Source of the DNA: Thermodesulfovibrionia bacterium
GTDB taxonomy: Bacteria > Nitrospirota > Thermodesulfovibrionia > UBA6902
DNA: 14,219 nt
Reading direction: 5' to 3'
Assembly (NCBI GenBank): GCA_947258735.1
Contig: CAMYJJ010000049.1
Coordinates: 1-14,219, forward strand
A program made the translations under genes and the position numbers. Position 1 is the first letter of the stretch. Each line of letters begins with the position of its first letter. Below, piece after piece: positions 8,186-14,181 of this stretch. A model generated the notes under the pieces. That model saw only the letters and a list, made by a program, of their open reading frames with translations, was not told where the DNA came from and made no database searches.

Positions 8186-8225
8186 ATATACTCCTTACTT
8201 TTATTGTTTGTAATAGCAGGTAGTT

Positions 8226-8267
8226 ATCCTGGAGATTTTAAAATGATTATCTGTTCAACTCCAGGAT
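8226..8267. promoter_or_regulatory. Perfect 9-bp inverted repeat in the rho leader
   Basis: ATCCTGGAG (8226-8234) is exactly complementary to CTCCAGGAT (8259-8267), with a 24-nt loop. The loop begins with the palindrome ATTTTAAAAT (8235-8244). The element lies 40 nt upstream of the rho start codon, in the probable 5' untranslated region on the minus strand. Rho genes are often self-limiting through their leader, so this could be a leader hairpin or an operator, but that role is inferred. Confidence 0.45.
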
Positions 8268-8358
8268 CTTCACCTTAGGAAAGCATTCAAGTCCAGTAGT
8301 TGGTTGTAAAATGCATTTAAATTTTCTCTATAAAGTAGTTTTTTGAAAAACTGACCGT

Positions 8359-8646
8359 TTATTTTTTATATTTTTTGAATATTTCTTTTCTGACCGGACA
8401 GGAACAGAAATATGAACTGCCGAAAGATATCTGATAATCGCATTTGTCATTATCTAAACATTTGATAAAGCAGACTTCATTATCTACACAATGTTTAACC
8501 TGACAGAGAACATGTTTATCATTTTTCAGGCAGCCAAATGATTTACTGCACCTTTTTGTATTATGTATTGTTTCATCCGGGATGTTGATTTTCATATTAT
8601 CATTATCATCTTTAGTAAAGCCTGAGTCACTGACAATTGCCTTCAT
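8359..8646 (-). CDS. Small cysteine-rich protein, probable metal-binding, function unknown
   Basis: The protein has 95 residues with nine cysteines at 33, 39, 48, 53, 59, 63, 69, 81 and 83. There is no signal peptide, so a cytoplasmic metal-binding or redox role is more likely than disulphides. The ending FCSCPVRKEIFKKYKK, preceded by CDYQISFGSSY, looks like a family of small conserved proteins I associate with anaerobic deltaproteobacteria and relatives, but I cannot name it. The first 30 residues are polar and may be non-conserved. An ATG at 8595 is an alternative start that would leave all nine cysteines in place. Neither start has a strong ribosome site. It has the same strand as rho and lies 173 nt upstream of it. 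Confidence 0.65.
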   Translation of the reverse strand: MKAIVSDSGFTKDDNDNMKINIPDETIHNTKRCSKSFGCLKNDKHVLCQVKHCVDNEVCFIKCLDNDKCDYQISFGSSYFCSCPVRKEIFKKYKK

Positions 8647-8753
8647 GACAACTTCAAGCTAACAAACAGAATGTATGCTAAGAACAAATAGATTCCAAAA
8701 AATCACCGATGGTTCGATTTTAAGTGCATCTGGTGGTATACACCCTGAATAGG

Positions 8754-8790
8754 CGTGAACTAGAGAGGGGTAATTCCCCTGGACGTGAAC
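8754..8790. repeat. Hairpin framed by CGTGAAC direct repeats
   Basis: CGTGAAC occurs at 8754-8760 and again at 8784-8790, exactly 30 bp apart. Between them is a small hairpin, AGGGG-TAATT-CCCCT (8766-8780). This layout is visible in the sequence. It could be a structured RNA, a protein-binding site or part of an unknown repeat, and no function can be assigned. Confidence 0.4.
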
Positions 8791-8904
8791 CCTTTTAATG
8801 CTTCCTGTTTAATAATAACAAAAGTATCATCCTAAGGCAAGTCTACGACCCGATTCGCGGGGCAAAGAATAAGGCCTGCATTTGTACCATTTCTGTGTAG
8901 CGAG

Positions 8905-8932
8905 TTTACCCCGCTGAGTTACTGCTTATAAT
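8905..8932 (+). promoter_or_regulatory. Possible sigma-70-type promoter for the ferritin-like gene
   Basis: TTTACC (8905-8910) and a perfect TATAAT (8927-8932) are separated by 16 bp. The -35 box matches TTGACA at four of six positions. Transcription would start around 8939-8941, about 28 nt before the ATG at 8969. Confidence 0.45.
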
Positions 8933-8968
8933 GATATAACTTTAATAAATTGTTTTATATTTTTTTTC

Positions 8969-9439
8969 ATGCTACTAGATACTACTATGAGACTTATTGA
9001 AAGACTGGAGGCATGCCTCCAGCTGGAAACACTTGCAGAGGAAATTTATCTTAAGCTCTGTACATTATTCCCTGATGAATCCAAGTTGTTCCAGCTGCTT
9101 GCGGAGGAGGAAGCTAGACATGCGGATATACTGACAATTAGTGTAGGGTTTAACAGGATTAATGAACTGCCCGATGAAATCGTTCCTGACTCGGCAGTTC
9201 AAATCAGAAAAGCCATTAACATCGCTCAAAGAATCAAACAAAGACTGGACGAAACAACAGTTTCTTTTTCAGAAGCATTGGACATGTCTCTGGAACTGGA
9301 GACCTCCATGGCAGAGAACTATTTTAATGAGATGATGAAAAAAAAGATGAATAATGAAATTATTTCATATCTGCAGCGATTCTACAAAGATGAAGAGTCT
9401 CATGCCGACCGGATAAAAAAACTCCTGTTGAGACAGTGA
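8969..9439 (+). CDS. Ferritin-like / rubrerythrin-family diiron protein
   Basis: The 156-residue, largely helical protein carries the two-fold Glu and ExxH pattern of ferritin-like four-helix diiron proteins. Candidate ligands are Glu20 or Glu24, E48-xx-H51, Glu111 or Glu116, and E142-xx-H145. There is no rubredoxin-type CxxC domain, so it is not a classical rubrerythrin. Iron or peroxide handling is a likely family role, and the reaction cannot be told from sequence. The upstream stretch is poly-T without a Shine-Dalgarno site. The ATG at 8987 (MRLIERLEACLQLE) is an in-frame alternative start that keeps all ligands. The gene stands alone between long gaps. Confidence 0.8.
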   Translation: MLLDTTMRLIERLEACLQLETLAEEIYLKLCTLFPDESKLFQLLAEEEARHADILTISVGFNRINELPDEIVPDSAVQIRKAINIAQRIKQRLDETTVSFSEALDMSLELETSMAENYFNEMMKKKMNNEIISYLQRFYKDEESHADRIKKLLLRQ

Positions 9440-9797
9440 AACAGGCAGTTTCCAAATCCAGAGATTTTATTCCGGCACATTGTAGGATGCTGGCTACTTC
9501 AAAGGCTGATCCCTGTCCCTTTTAATATTGTTAAACCAGGATAATCGAGTGTTATCATGTGTCGGCTCTCGTTACATTTCTCACAGCAGGGGTCAAATTT
9601 AAAAGTGTCGATAATATTTACATTATAAAAAGATTTTACATTCAGGCAATGATTTATCCTTCACATTATCTTTAAAATCAGACAGTTAAGTCAGGCATTA
9701 AAGTTGCTAATTACTATTTATAAGAACGTGCGTGCCTCATTTACATGTATCATTTTGCGTTGATAAGCTAATTCAGGTAATGAAGAGAGAATATGAA
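9440..9797. other. 358-nt intergenic region, no gene seen
   Basis: This is an AT-rich gap between the ferritin-like gene and the secreted orphan gene. I see no gene, no tRNA and no intrinsic terminator. The only notable string is GGGGTCA at 9589-9595, which also occurs inverted near the window end. Confidence 0.5.
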
Positions 9798-10160
9798 ATG
9801 AAGAAATTGATCGTATCATTAACCGTATCTGTGATAATAGTGAGTTTAGCTGTCACGATACCTAATCCTGTAAATGCCTCACCACTGAGTACGTCTCCTT
9901 TTATCAAAACTGATAATGAATTGGCTGCAGAACGTTCGCTCAGTTCCGGCTCAGATGGTGACCTCAGTGCTTTTTTATGGATTCAGGAAGAGAGCACGTC
10001 AGATGTGCCGACTGTCATAGATAATAAAGGACCGGGAGTGAGGGACCTGTGGATACCTGCAGGTAACACACTCCTGATCCTTGAGGTCCCTTTAAGTGAA
10101 CCTTCCGGTTTTAACCGGGAGAATGATTCAACAGGTGCTCTGCTTATTTATGACGAATGA
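9798..10160 (+). CDS. Secreted protein of unknown function
   Basis: The protein has about 120 residues with a clear signal peptide: MKK, a hydrophobic stretch to residue 20, and a likely cut after VNA (residue 27). The mature part is Ser/Asp/Glu-rich, acidic and has no cysteine. It includes a short hydrophobic strand-like segment (DLWIPAGNTLLILEVPL). No family is recognised. I chose the ATG at 9798 because it places the signal peptide at the very N-terminus and has AGAGAG about 8 nt upstream. ATG 9780 and GTG 9732 are in-frame alternatives that would bury the signal peptide. Confidence 0.6.
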   Translation: MKKLIVSLTVSVIIVSLAVTIPNPVNASPLSTSPFIKTDNELAAERSLSSGSDGDLSAFLWIQEESTSDVPTVIDNKGPGVRDLWIPAGNTLLILEVPLSEPSGFNRENDSTGALLIYDE

Positions 10161-10267
10161 TTTTGTTATCAACGCGTAACGCCACCCCGGCACAAAAACT
10201 GATTCGTGATTCGATTTCAACTGCAATTTATTGTTATACAATCCTTATCAATGTATTCAGCTAGCAC

Positions 10268-11599
10268 CTATTGGAATCGTATGGCAATACTGCGTATCAT
10301 CCAGTCTGCCCACTGCGTAAGTGATCCTATACGAAAACGTTTGAGGGTCTTTACCTGTTTGTCCAGCCATTCCTTGTCGTTTTGCAATTCTTCCGACAAG
10401 TAGAATGTTGGTTTTAACAGGTCTGTATTCTCATTAATAACCCCTTCGTCAAGGGCAATATCTTTAAGTCCGGCTTTCGGCATTATTCGAAGGCCGTAAC
10501 CGGCGTCTGTCAATAGAGGTTTCCAGCGTTTTACATGAGAAAGGTTTTTAAGTACTGTAGCCCTTGTCTCGCCCGGGCCCCCCATCAGGAATTGCGGCAT
10601 ATAGTTAACATGTTCAGCTTCGAATAATTCAAAGGTCCTGTTTACCGATCCAACGGAAAAAGGCCGGCGCATCCTTAGGAGCATTTCATCATCCATTGAG
10701 TTCAGCAGGGACGTTACCATTAAGCAGCCTGCCTGTCTCAGCAGGCGGGCAAATTCACGATCTATATTGGTCGGCTCAATAACCACTGAAAAACAAATCT
10801 TCAACTCAGACTTGATAATGGTTTCAAGCAGGTCCTTGGCCCAGTCAAGAGGTTCGTTAAAAAGAGCATCTATAAAAAAATAATCAAGGCGGTTAAATTT
10901 GTATTCTTTAGCATCCCTGTTCAGGTCTTCAAGTATAGCTTTAGGCGATCTCGGTGCCCAGGAGGAACCGAATGAAGTACCGGCATCACAGAAAAGGCAT
11001 TTGTGGGGGCAGCCGGTCTTTGTAATGACAGAACAGTTAAAATATGACTTTCTGTAGCGTTTGTGGTCGATCATGCTCCAGTCTATGGTTCCACCGTCAT
11101 GATATCCGTTTAACAGCCCCTGGTTATATCGAATGCTTCCGTTTTCCCGCCACATAATCCCGGGCGTTTTAAAGCCGGATGTCCTGTTTCCGAGCTCCTC
11201 AAGGAACATGGGGAACGTCTTGTCACCCTGGCCGACCATCCCATAGGTTGGGGAGACTCGTTCAAACATTTCTTCAGGCATAGACATTACAGCAGAACCG
11301 CCGATTATAGTAGGTGCAGTCTGGTTAGCGATTTTTACCCACCGGACATAATCGGGCATGAAGCCCTGCGAGTCCGAATATTTCTGTGTATCAATATTGC
11401 GCAGGGAGAATCCAACAATATCAGGGTTATGCTCTTTAAGTGCGGACATAAGCAAAGCATCAGTATCCTTTACCTTCATGAAGTCAAGGACATGTACTTT
11501 ATGTCCTGCATTCTGCAGGGGTTTTGTAAGAAGTGAAATCCCTACCGGGGGTGGTGATAACAATTCATATGTATTGCCGTAGACTAGAAGTATTTTCAT
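10268..11599 (-). CDS. B12-binding-domain-type radical SAM protein
   Basis: The 443-residue protein begins with a Rossmann-like cobalamin-binding type domain: MKILLVYGNT, then PPPVGISLLTKPLQNAGHKV, DIVGFSLRN and TIIGGSAV, ending at GQGDKTFPMFLEEL. The cobalamin-ligating DxHxxG motif is not present. The radical SAM core follows, with the 4Fe-4S ligands C197, C201 and C204 in GCPHKCLFC. Later it has LMVTSLLNSMDDEMLLRMRR and the QFLMGGPGET segment typical of this superfamily. The substrate is unknown. No biosynthetic partner lies beside it. Its start is about 60 nt beyond the last attC core, so it is either the flank of the cassette array or a final cassette without a visible attC. The ribosome site is weak. 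Confidence 0.85.
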   Translation of the reverse strand: MKILLVYGNTYELLSPPPVGISLLTKPLQNAGHKVHVLDFMKVKDTDALLMSALKEHNPDIVGFSLRNIDTQKYSDSQGFMPDYVRWVKIANQTAPTIIGGSAVMSMPEEMFERVSPTYGMVGQGDKTFPMFLEELGNRTSGFKTPGIMWRENGSIRYNQGLLNGYHDGGTIDWSMIDHKRYRKSYFNCSVITKTGCPHKCLFCDAGTSFGSSWAPRSPKAILEDLNRDAKEYKFNRLDYFFIDALFNEPLDWAKDLLETIIKSELKICFSVVIEPTNIDREFARLLRQAGCLMVTSLLNSMDDEMLLRMRRPFSVGSVNRTFELFEAEHVNYMPQFLMGGPGETRATVLKNLSHVKRWKPLLTDAGYGLRIMPKAGLKDIALDEGVINENTDLLKPTFYLSEELQNDKEWLDKQVKTLKRFRIGSLTQWADWMIRSIAIRFQ

Positions 11600-11658
11600 T
11601 GCTGAACTTCTTGCAAGTTACTCTATCTTTGAGACAGGATGAATTTAGAAATCTTTAT

Positions 11659-11790
11659 CTATAACGATGAGTTGAGTGACGAGTACCATGAAGCATATTA
11701 ACTGGCGTCAATCTGATTTACAATCCTTAAAATATCAAAAGCAAAAAAGTCCCCGCTGGTACTCGTTTAATCTCCAACACCTTGTTATCC
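11659..11790 (-). repeat. attC site D (after the toxin-antitoxin cassette)
   Basis: The site is about 132 bp. The outer cores on the plus strand are CTATAAC (11659-11665) and GTTATCC (11784-11790). The inner arms ACGAGTACCA (11679-11688) and TGGTACTCGT (11757-11766) pair perfectly over 10 bp. Farther out, GTTGAG (11671-11676) pairs with CTCCAAC (11772-11778), with one extra C on the right arm. Unpaired bases sit on the right (minus-strand 5') arm, as in the other three sites. It is the last site of the array. Confidence 0.8.
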
Positions 11791-11811
11791 AGCTTTTTCT
11801 AAAGTGTTACA

Positions 11812-12093
11812 TCATCTATAAGCATTCTTACGGAAATCGATGGTAAGAATGTATATGATTATTTCTTCATGATCTGCTATATAAAACAGTCTAAACTTGC
11901 CAAGTCGATAACGCCATGTATCGGGAGTATAGTCTCTTAATTTCTTTATGTTCTTTCCGAAGCATGGTTCATTGCTTATCTGAGGATATACATAGTCCTT
12001 CAACTTCTTCTGGATGAAAGATATATTTGTCTTTGATAACTTCTTCAGGGCTTTTGTAAACTCGTCAGTTTCAAATATTCGATAATTACCCAA
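11812..12093 (-). CDS. RelE/ParE-family toxin
   Basis: The protein has 93 residues. The fold signature YRLGKFRLFYIADHEEIIIYILTIDFRKNAY matches the C-terminal strands of RelE/ParE toxins, with conserved basic and Tyr residues typical of ribosome-dependent mRNA interferases. The N-terminal part (FETDEFTKALKKLSK) is the usual helix. Whether it cleaves mRNA or hits gyrase cannot be told. The start codon is TTG (12091-12093), with AGGA about 9 nt upstream inside the antitoxin gene, and it overlaps the antitoxin end by 8 nt. The stop codon lies about 20 nt before attC site D, so the pair forms one cassette. Confidence 0.88.
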   Translation of the reverse strand: MGNYRIFETDEFTKALKKLSKTNISFIQKKLKDYVYPQISNEPCFGKNIKKLRDYTPDTWRYRLGKFRLFYIADHEEIIIYILTIDFRKNAYR

Positions 12094-12328
12094 CGAATTG
12101 TCCTTTTTTCGATTTCATGTCTTTTATCGCACTCTTCAGGCTTCTGTTGAGCTGTTGGTTCTCTCTTATCTCTTCCATCTCATAATCATCAACATGCTCA
12201 TGCTCTTCGATATATCGTAAGGCCGAAGTCTCAATGAAATTGGACAATGTTCTGTTATCGCTTTCGGCCATAGCTCTGAATAATTCATATATTTTTTCAT
12301 TTAATCTCAAAGTTACAGTTTTAGACAT
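12086..12328 (-). CDS. Ribbon-helix-helix antitoxin
   Basis: The protein has 80 residues. The N-terminal RHH fold is visible as the strand KTVTLRLNEKIYELF followed by RTLSNFIETSALRYI. The acidic and then basic C-terminal tail would wrap and block the toxin. Antitoxins of this kind bind their own promoter, and repeated operator-like sequence lies just upstream (12358-12387). GGAGGG (12334-12339) sits 5 nt before the ATG. It is the first gene of the cassette, and the toxin follows with an 8-nt overlap. Confidence 0.88.
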   Translation of the reverse strand: MSKTVTLRLNEKIYELFRAMAESDNRTLSNFIETSALRYIEEHEHVDDYEMEEIRENQQLNRSLKSAIKDMKSKKGQFVG

Positions 12329-12357
12329 AATGTCCCTCCATTTCTATTTGTGTTCAT

Positions 12358-12387
12358 ATTGTATCATTAGAATACAATAGAATACAT
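12358..12387 (-). promoter_or_regulatory. Operator-like repeats upstream of the toxin-antitoxin pair
   Basis: ATTGTAT (12358-12364) is complementary to ATACAAT (12372-12378) with a 7-nt spacer. TAGAATACAA (12368-12377) is followed directly by TAGAATACAT (12378-12387), a tandem repeat with a 10-bp step, which places both on one DNA face. That is the spacing expected for RHH dimers bound side by side. It lies 30-60 nt before the antitoxin ATG, where the cassette promoter should be. Confidence 0.6.
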
Positions 12388-12422
12388 TGAAATGCAAATA
12401 AAGTTTAATCCTTTTTTTATAC

Positions 12423-12547
12423 GGATAACAAGTTCACTGATGCGTATCCCGACTTACATCAACTAACCATCAAACTGATTTGAACTTCGTAAAATACCGC
12501 TCTCTAAATGGTCGTTGCTGGTACGCATGTCATGTGACTTGTTATGA
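12423..12547 (-). repeat. attC site C (after the zinc-ribbon cassette)
   Basis: The site is about 125 bp. Plus-strand cores are GGATAAC (12423-12429) and GTTATGA (12541-12547). The outer arm ATAACAAGT (12425-12433) pairs perfectly with ACTTGTTAT (12537-12545), and ATGCGTA (12440-12446) pairs with TACGCAT (12522-12528). The right arm carries the extra bases. This is the cleanest of the four palindromes. Confidence 0.82.
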
Positions 12548-12569
12548 GCAGCAGTACTTTTCCCTCAAG

Positions 12570-12875
12570 CTATTTTCTGAATACGCTGAATAGTTTGTCA
12601 ATCGAGGATGTTTCAAGTTTCGACACGGCTTCAAGTTCGCCAGCATCAAGCCAGACACCCTCACATTCCGAGCATTTATCAATCTCAATGTTTTTATAGT
12701 TAATTGAAACGAGCTCCATGCCGCACTTAGGACATCTCATGTGATGCAATTCTTTAAGCTTTTTCTTCTCTTCAGCAGCAAGATTCCTATGCTTCACTTC
12801 CTCAACTTTTTTCAGCCTCTCGTATTCCTGTCTTGCTATAAATTCTTCTTCTCTTTCACTGGGTTTATCTGGCAT
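12570..12875 (-). CDS. zf-TFIIB-type zinc-ribbon protein
   Basis: The protein has 101 residues. The first 45 are a highly charged helix with many Glu and Lys. A single zinc ribbon follows: CPKCGMEL (C48, C51), then CSECEGVWLDAGELE (C68, C71). The segment CxxCxGxWLDxGELE is the hallmark of zf-TFIIB domain proteins in bacteria. The family binds zinc, and its cellular role is poorly known. GGAGG (12881-12885) lies 5 nt before the ATG. The stop codon is about 23 nt from attC site C. The 5' part of the cassette (about 140 nt) is AT-rich and may hold a promoter. Confidence 0.85.
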   Translation of the reverse strand: MPDKPSEREEEFIARQEYERLKKVEEVKHRNLAAEEKKKLKELHHMRCPKCGMELVSINYKNIEIDKCSECEGVWLDAGELEAVSKLETSSIDKLFSVFRK

Positions 12876-13013
12876 ATTAACCTCCTTCGTTTATCAAATA
12901 TATTTATCATTCTCACATCATGCTGTCGTAATCTTTTTATAACGATCTTGCATATAGGAATTACTCGATCGATTATAACTAAATATTATAATATATCATT
13001 GTTGATTTCTCAC

Positions 13014-13141
13014 TCATAACGCCAACGTCACTGACGAGTGCCTGTAGACTGTTTAAAAGCCAAAAGATTATTTGAAAAACTTAAATCAATCAAAAGTAAA
13101 ATCGGCACTTCTGGCACTCGTTCACTGTGCACGTGTTTGTC
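13014..13141 (-). repeat. attC site B (after the lipoprotein cassette)
   Basis: The site is about 128 bp. Plus-strand cores are TCATAAC (13014-13020) and GTTTGTC (13135-13141). The inner arms ACGAGTGCC (13034-13042) and GGCACTCGT (13113-13121) pair over 9 bp. One extra T at 13122 on the right arm comes before pairing resumes. The inner arm nearly equals that of site D. The right core is the least typical of the four. Confidence 0.75.
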
Positions 13142-13244
13142 AGGCTTTTTCATCATATTGATCGATTCTTATCAGGGCTAAATCTCCGACTTTCTCTGTA
13201 GAGATCTGCAAAGTATAAGGCTTTTTTGAGTCATTTAGTCTCCC

Positions 13245-13649
13245 CTATTTATTATCCATCTGAACAGCAATTATTCCGGGTTTAGGATGTTTATATCCTG
13301 GAATTTTAATTTCAAGCTTGAAATCAATCGCATCATCTCCATCAATCCAGTTGTTCTTGTCATAGCTTATCCAGCGCTGGTAAGCGTAAATATCCTTTTT
13401 TAGCGTCACTTCAAGTATATCTTCTGCCTCCTGCGCAAAAACCGTGCCCTTTATAGATACTGATGTTGATATTGGCTTACCAGCGGGAAAATGCAGTATA
13501 TAATCTTTCCCTGCCGGAACTTGATCAAAGTACTTTATGATTGGAAGAGATGCAAATGTCTCATTGGTTGGTTTTTGTAAGGTAGCGCATCCAGAAGAAG
13601 TAATGATTAGCGCTACACCAAGAAGCAGTAAAATGAACTTATGATTCAT
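13245..13649 (-). CDS. Small lipoprotein of unknown function
   Basis: The protein has 134 residues. The signal peptide MNHKFILLLLGVALI ends in a lipobox, ITSSGC, so Cys21 should be lipidated and the protein anchored to a membrane, probably the outer one. The mature part has alternating strand-like segments and ends with IPGYKHPKPGIIAVQMDNK. No family is recognised. AAGGAG (13656-13661) lies 6 nt before the ATG. The cassette core GTTAGGC is only 25 nt upstream of the ATG, a typical cassette layout in which the gene fills the unit and relies on an outside promoter. The stop codon is about 105 nt before attC site B. Confidence 0.75.
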   Translation of the reverse strand: MNHKFILLLLGVALIITSSGCATLQKPTNETFASLPIIKYFDQVPAGKDYILHFPAGKPISTSVSIKGTVFAQEAEDILEVTLKKDIYAYQRWISYDKNNWIDGDDAIDFKLEIKIPGYKHPKPGIIAVQMDNK

Positions 13650-13673
13650 TGGTTTCTCCTTTCTTATTGTGTT

Positions 13674-13801
13674 GCCTAACGAATTCTCTGATGCCTGCCA
13701 TGTAAGACGTCAACAGGCTCTATTCACAATTTGTAAACTAAAAACTAATCAAAATCTCATTGACACTGCTGGCAGGCATTCAGAGCACTGTCAGGTTATG
13801 T
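13674..13801 (-). repeat. attC site A (after the ABM-like cassette)
   Basis: The site is about 128 bp. The left core GCCTAAC (13674-13680) reads GTTAGGC on the minus strand, a perfect GTTRRRY. The right core is GTTATGT (13795-13801). ATGCCTGCCA (13691-13700) pairs perfectly with TGGCAGGCAT (13770-13779). A single unpaired T at 13780 is followed by CAGAG (13781-13785) pairing with CTCTG (13686-13690). A long paired arm broken by one extrahelical base is the structural mark of attC. Confidence 0.83.
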
Positions 13802-13852
13802 CTTAGTTTTCTTATTGTTTGTTGTCGTGGCCTGATCCCTTGTCTTTTCTTA

Positions 13853-14134
13853 TTACGGTGTAAACTCTGTCAGCATTTTGAGGGTGTCAACCTTCAGGCC
13901 ATCCTCCTGCATCGCTTGCCTACCATCATCTGTATCCAGGAACTCCTTGAATTGTTCCATGTCTGGGACTTCCAACAGCACGCCTGTCAGATTCGGATTG
14001 TTGGGATCTCGAAAGTTCCGCGCCTTGATCCCCAACTTGCCAAACATTTCGTGACGGCTTCCTGGGCCTTTATGCCATGCCTTTGCCCATACCTCTCCGT
14101 TCTCAACTTCGTGTACCACTATTGCCGTTGTCAT
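13853..14134 (-). CDS. Small protein of unknown function, possible ABM-like alpha/beta barrel
   Basis: With the chosen start the protein has 93 residues (MTTAIVVHEVENGEVW at the N-terminus). AAGGAG near 14140-14145 is 5 nt before ATG 14134 and only 2 nt before ATG 14137, so the downstream ATG is preferred. The frame stays open to 14206, but that extension is unlikely to be translated. A beta-strand start, a helix with MEQFKEFLDTDDGRQAM and a final strand-helix (KVDTLKMLTEF) recall dimeric alpha/beta barrel proteins such as the antibiotic biosynthesis monooxygenase group. That is a weak resemblance. It lies in the first visible cassette, followed by attC site A about 50 nt past the stop. Confidence 0.6.
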   Translation of the reverse strand: MTTAIVVHEVENGEVWAKAWHKGPGSRHEMFGKLGIKARNFRDPNNPNLTGVLLEVPDMEQFKEFLDTDDGRQAMQEDGLKVDTLKMLTEFTP

Positions 14135-14181
14135 CATTACTCCTTTCCTCCATCTTCTATTAGGAATCATAGGTTCATCAA

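Larger units (their letters stand above)
8647..8968. other. 322-nt intergenic region with several short hairpins
   Basis: No gene is visible. Short complementary pairs occur at GGTG/CACC (8732-8744), AGGGG/CCCCT (8766-8780) and CCCG/CGGG (8849-8861). A small RNA or the remains of a mobile element is possible. I do not recognise any known riboswitch or RNA family here. The right end holds a possible promoter for the ferritin-like gene. Confidence 0.4.

Noticed and set aside
8701..8910. Known riboswitch (c-di-GMP, fluoride, THF, cobalamin) in the intergenic region
   Set aside because: None of the conserved core strings of these families is recognisable.
9424..9445. Terminator after the ferritin-like gene (CCTGTT / AACAGG stem)
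   Set aside because: The 6-bp stem overlaps the stop codon and is not followed by a T-tract.
9732..9797. GTG 9732 or ATG 9780 as start of the secreted protein
   Set aside because: Either would place extra residues before a clear signal peptide. The ATG at 9798 fits better.
10174..10239. Possible fifth attC after the radical SAM gene (GCGTAAC ... GTTATAC)
   Set aside because: The core-like ends are present, but the arms between them do not pair, and the right core does not match the expected GTTATAG.
12741..13019. Plus-strand open frame opposite the zinc-ribbon gene
   Set aside because: It is a Phe/Leu/Ile-rich shadow of a Lys/Glu-rich gene on the other strand.
11659..13801. CRISPR array
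   Set aside because: The repeats are long imperfect palindromes separated by genes, not short identical repeats with uniform spacers.
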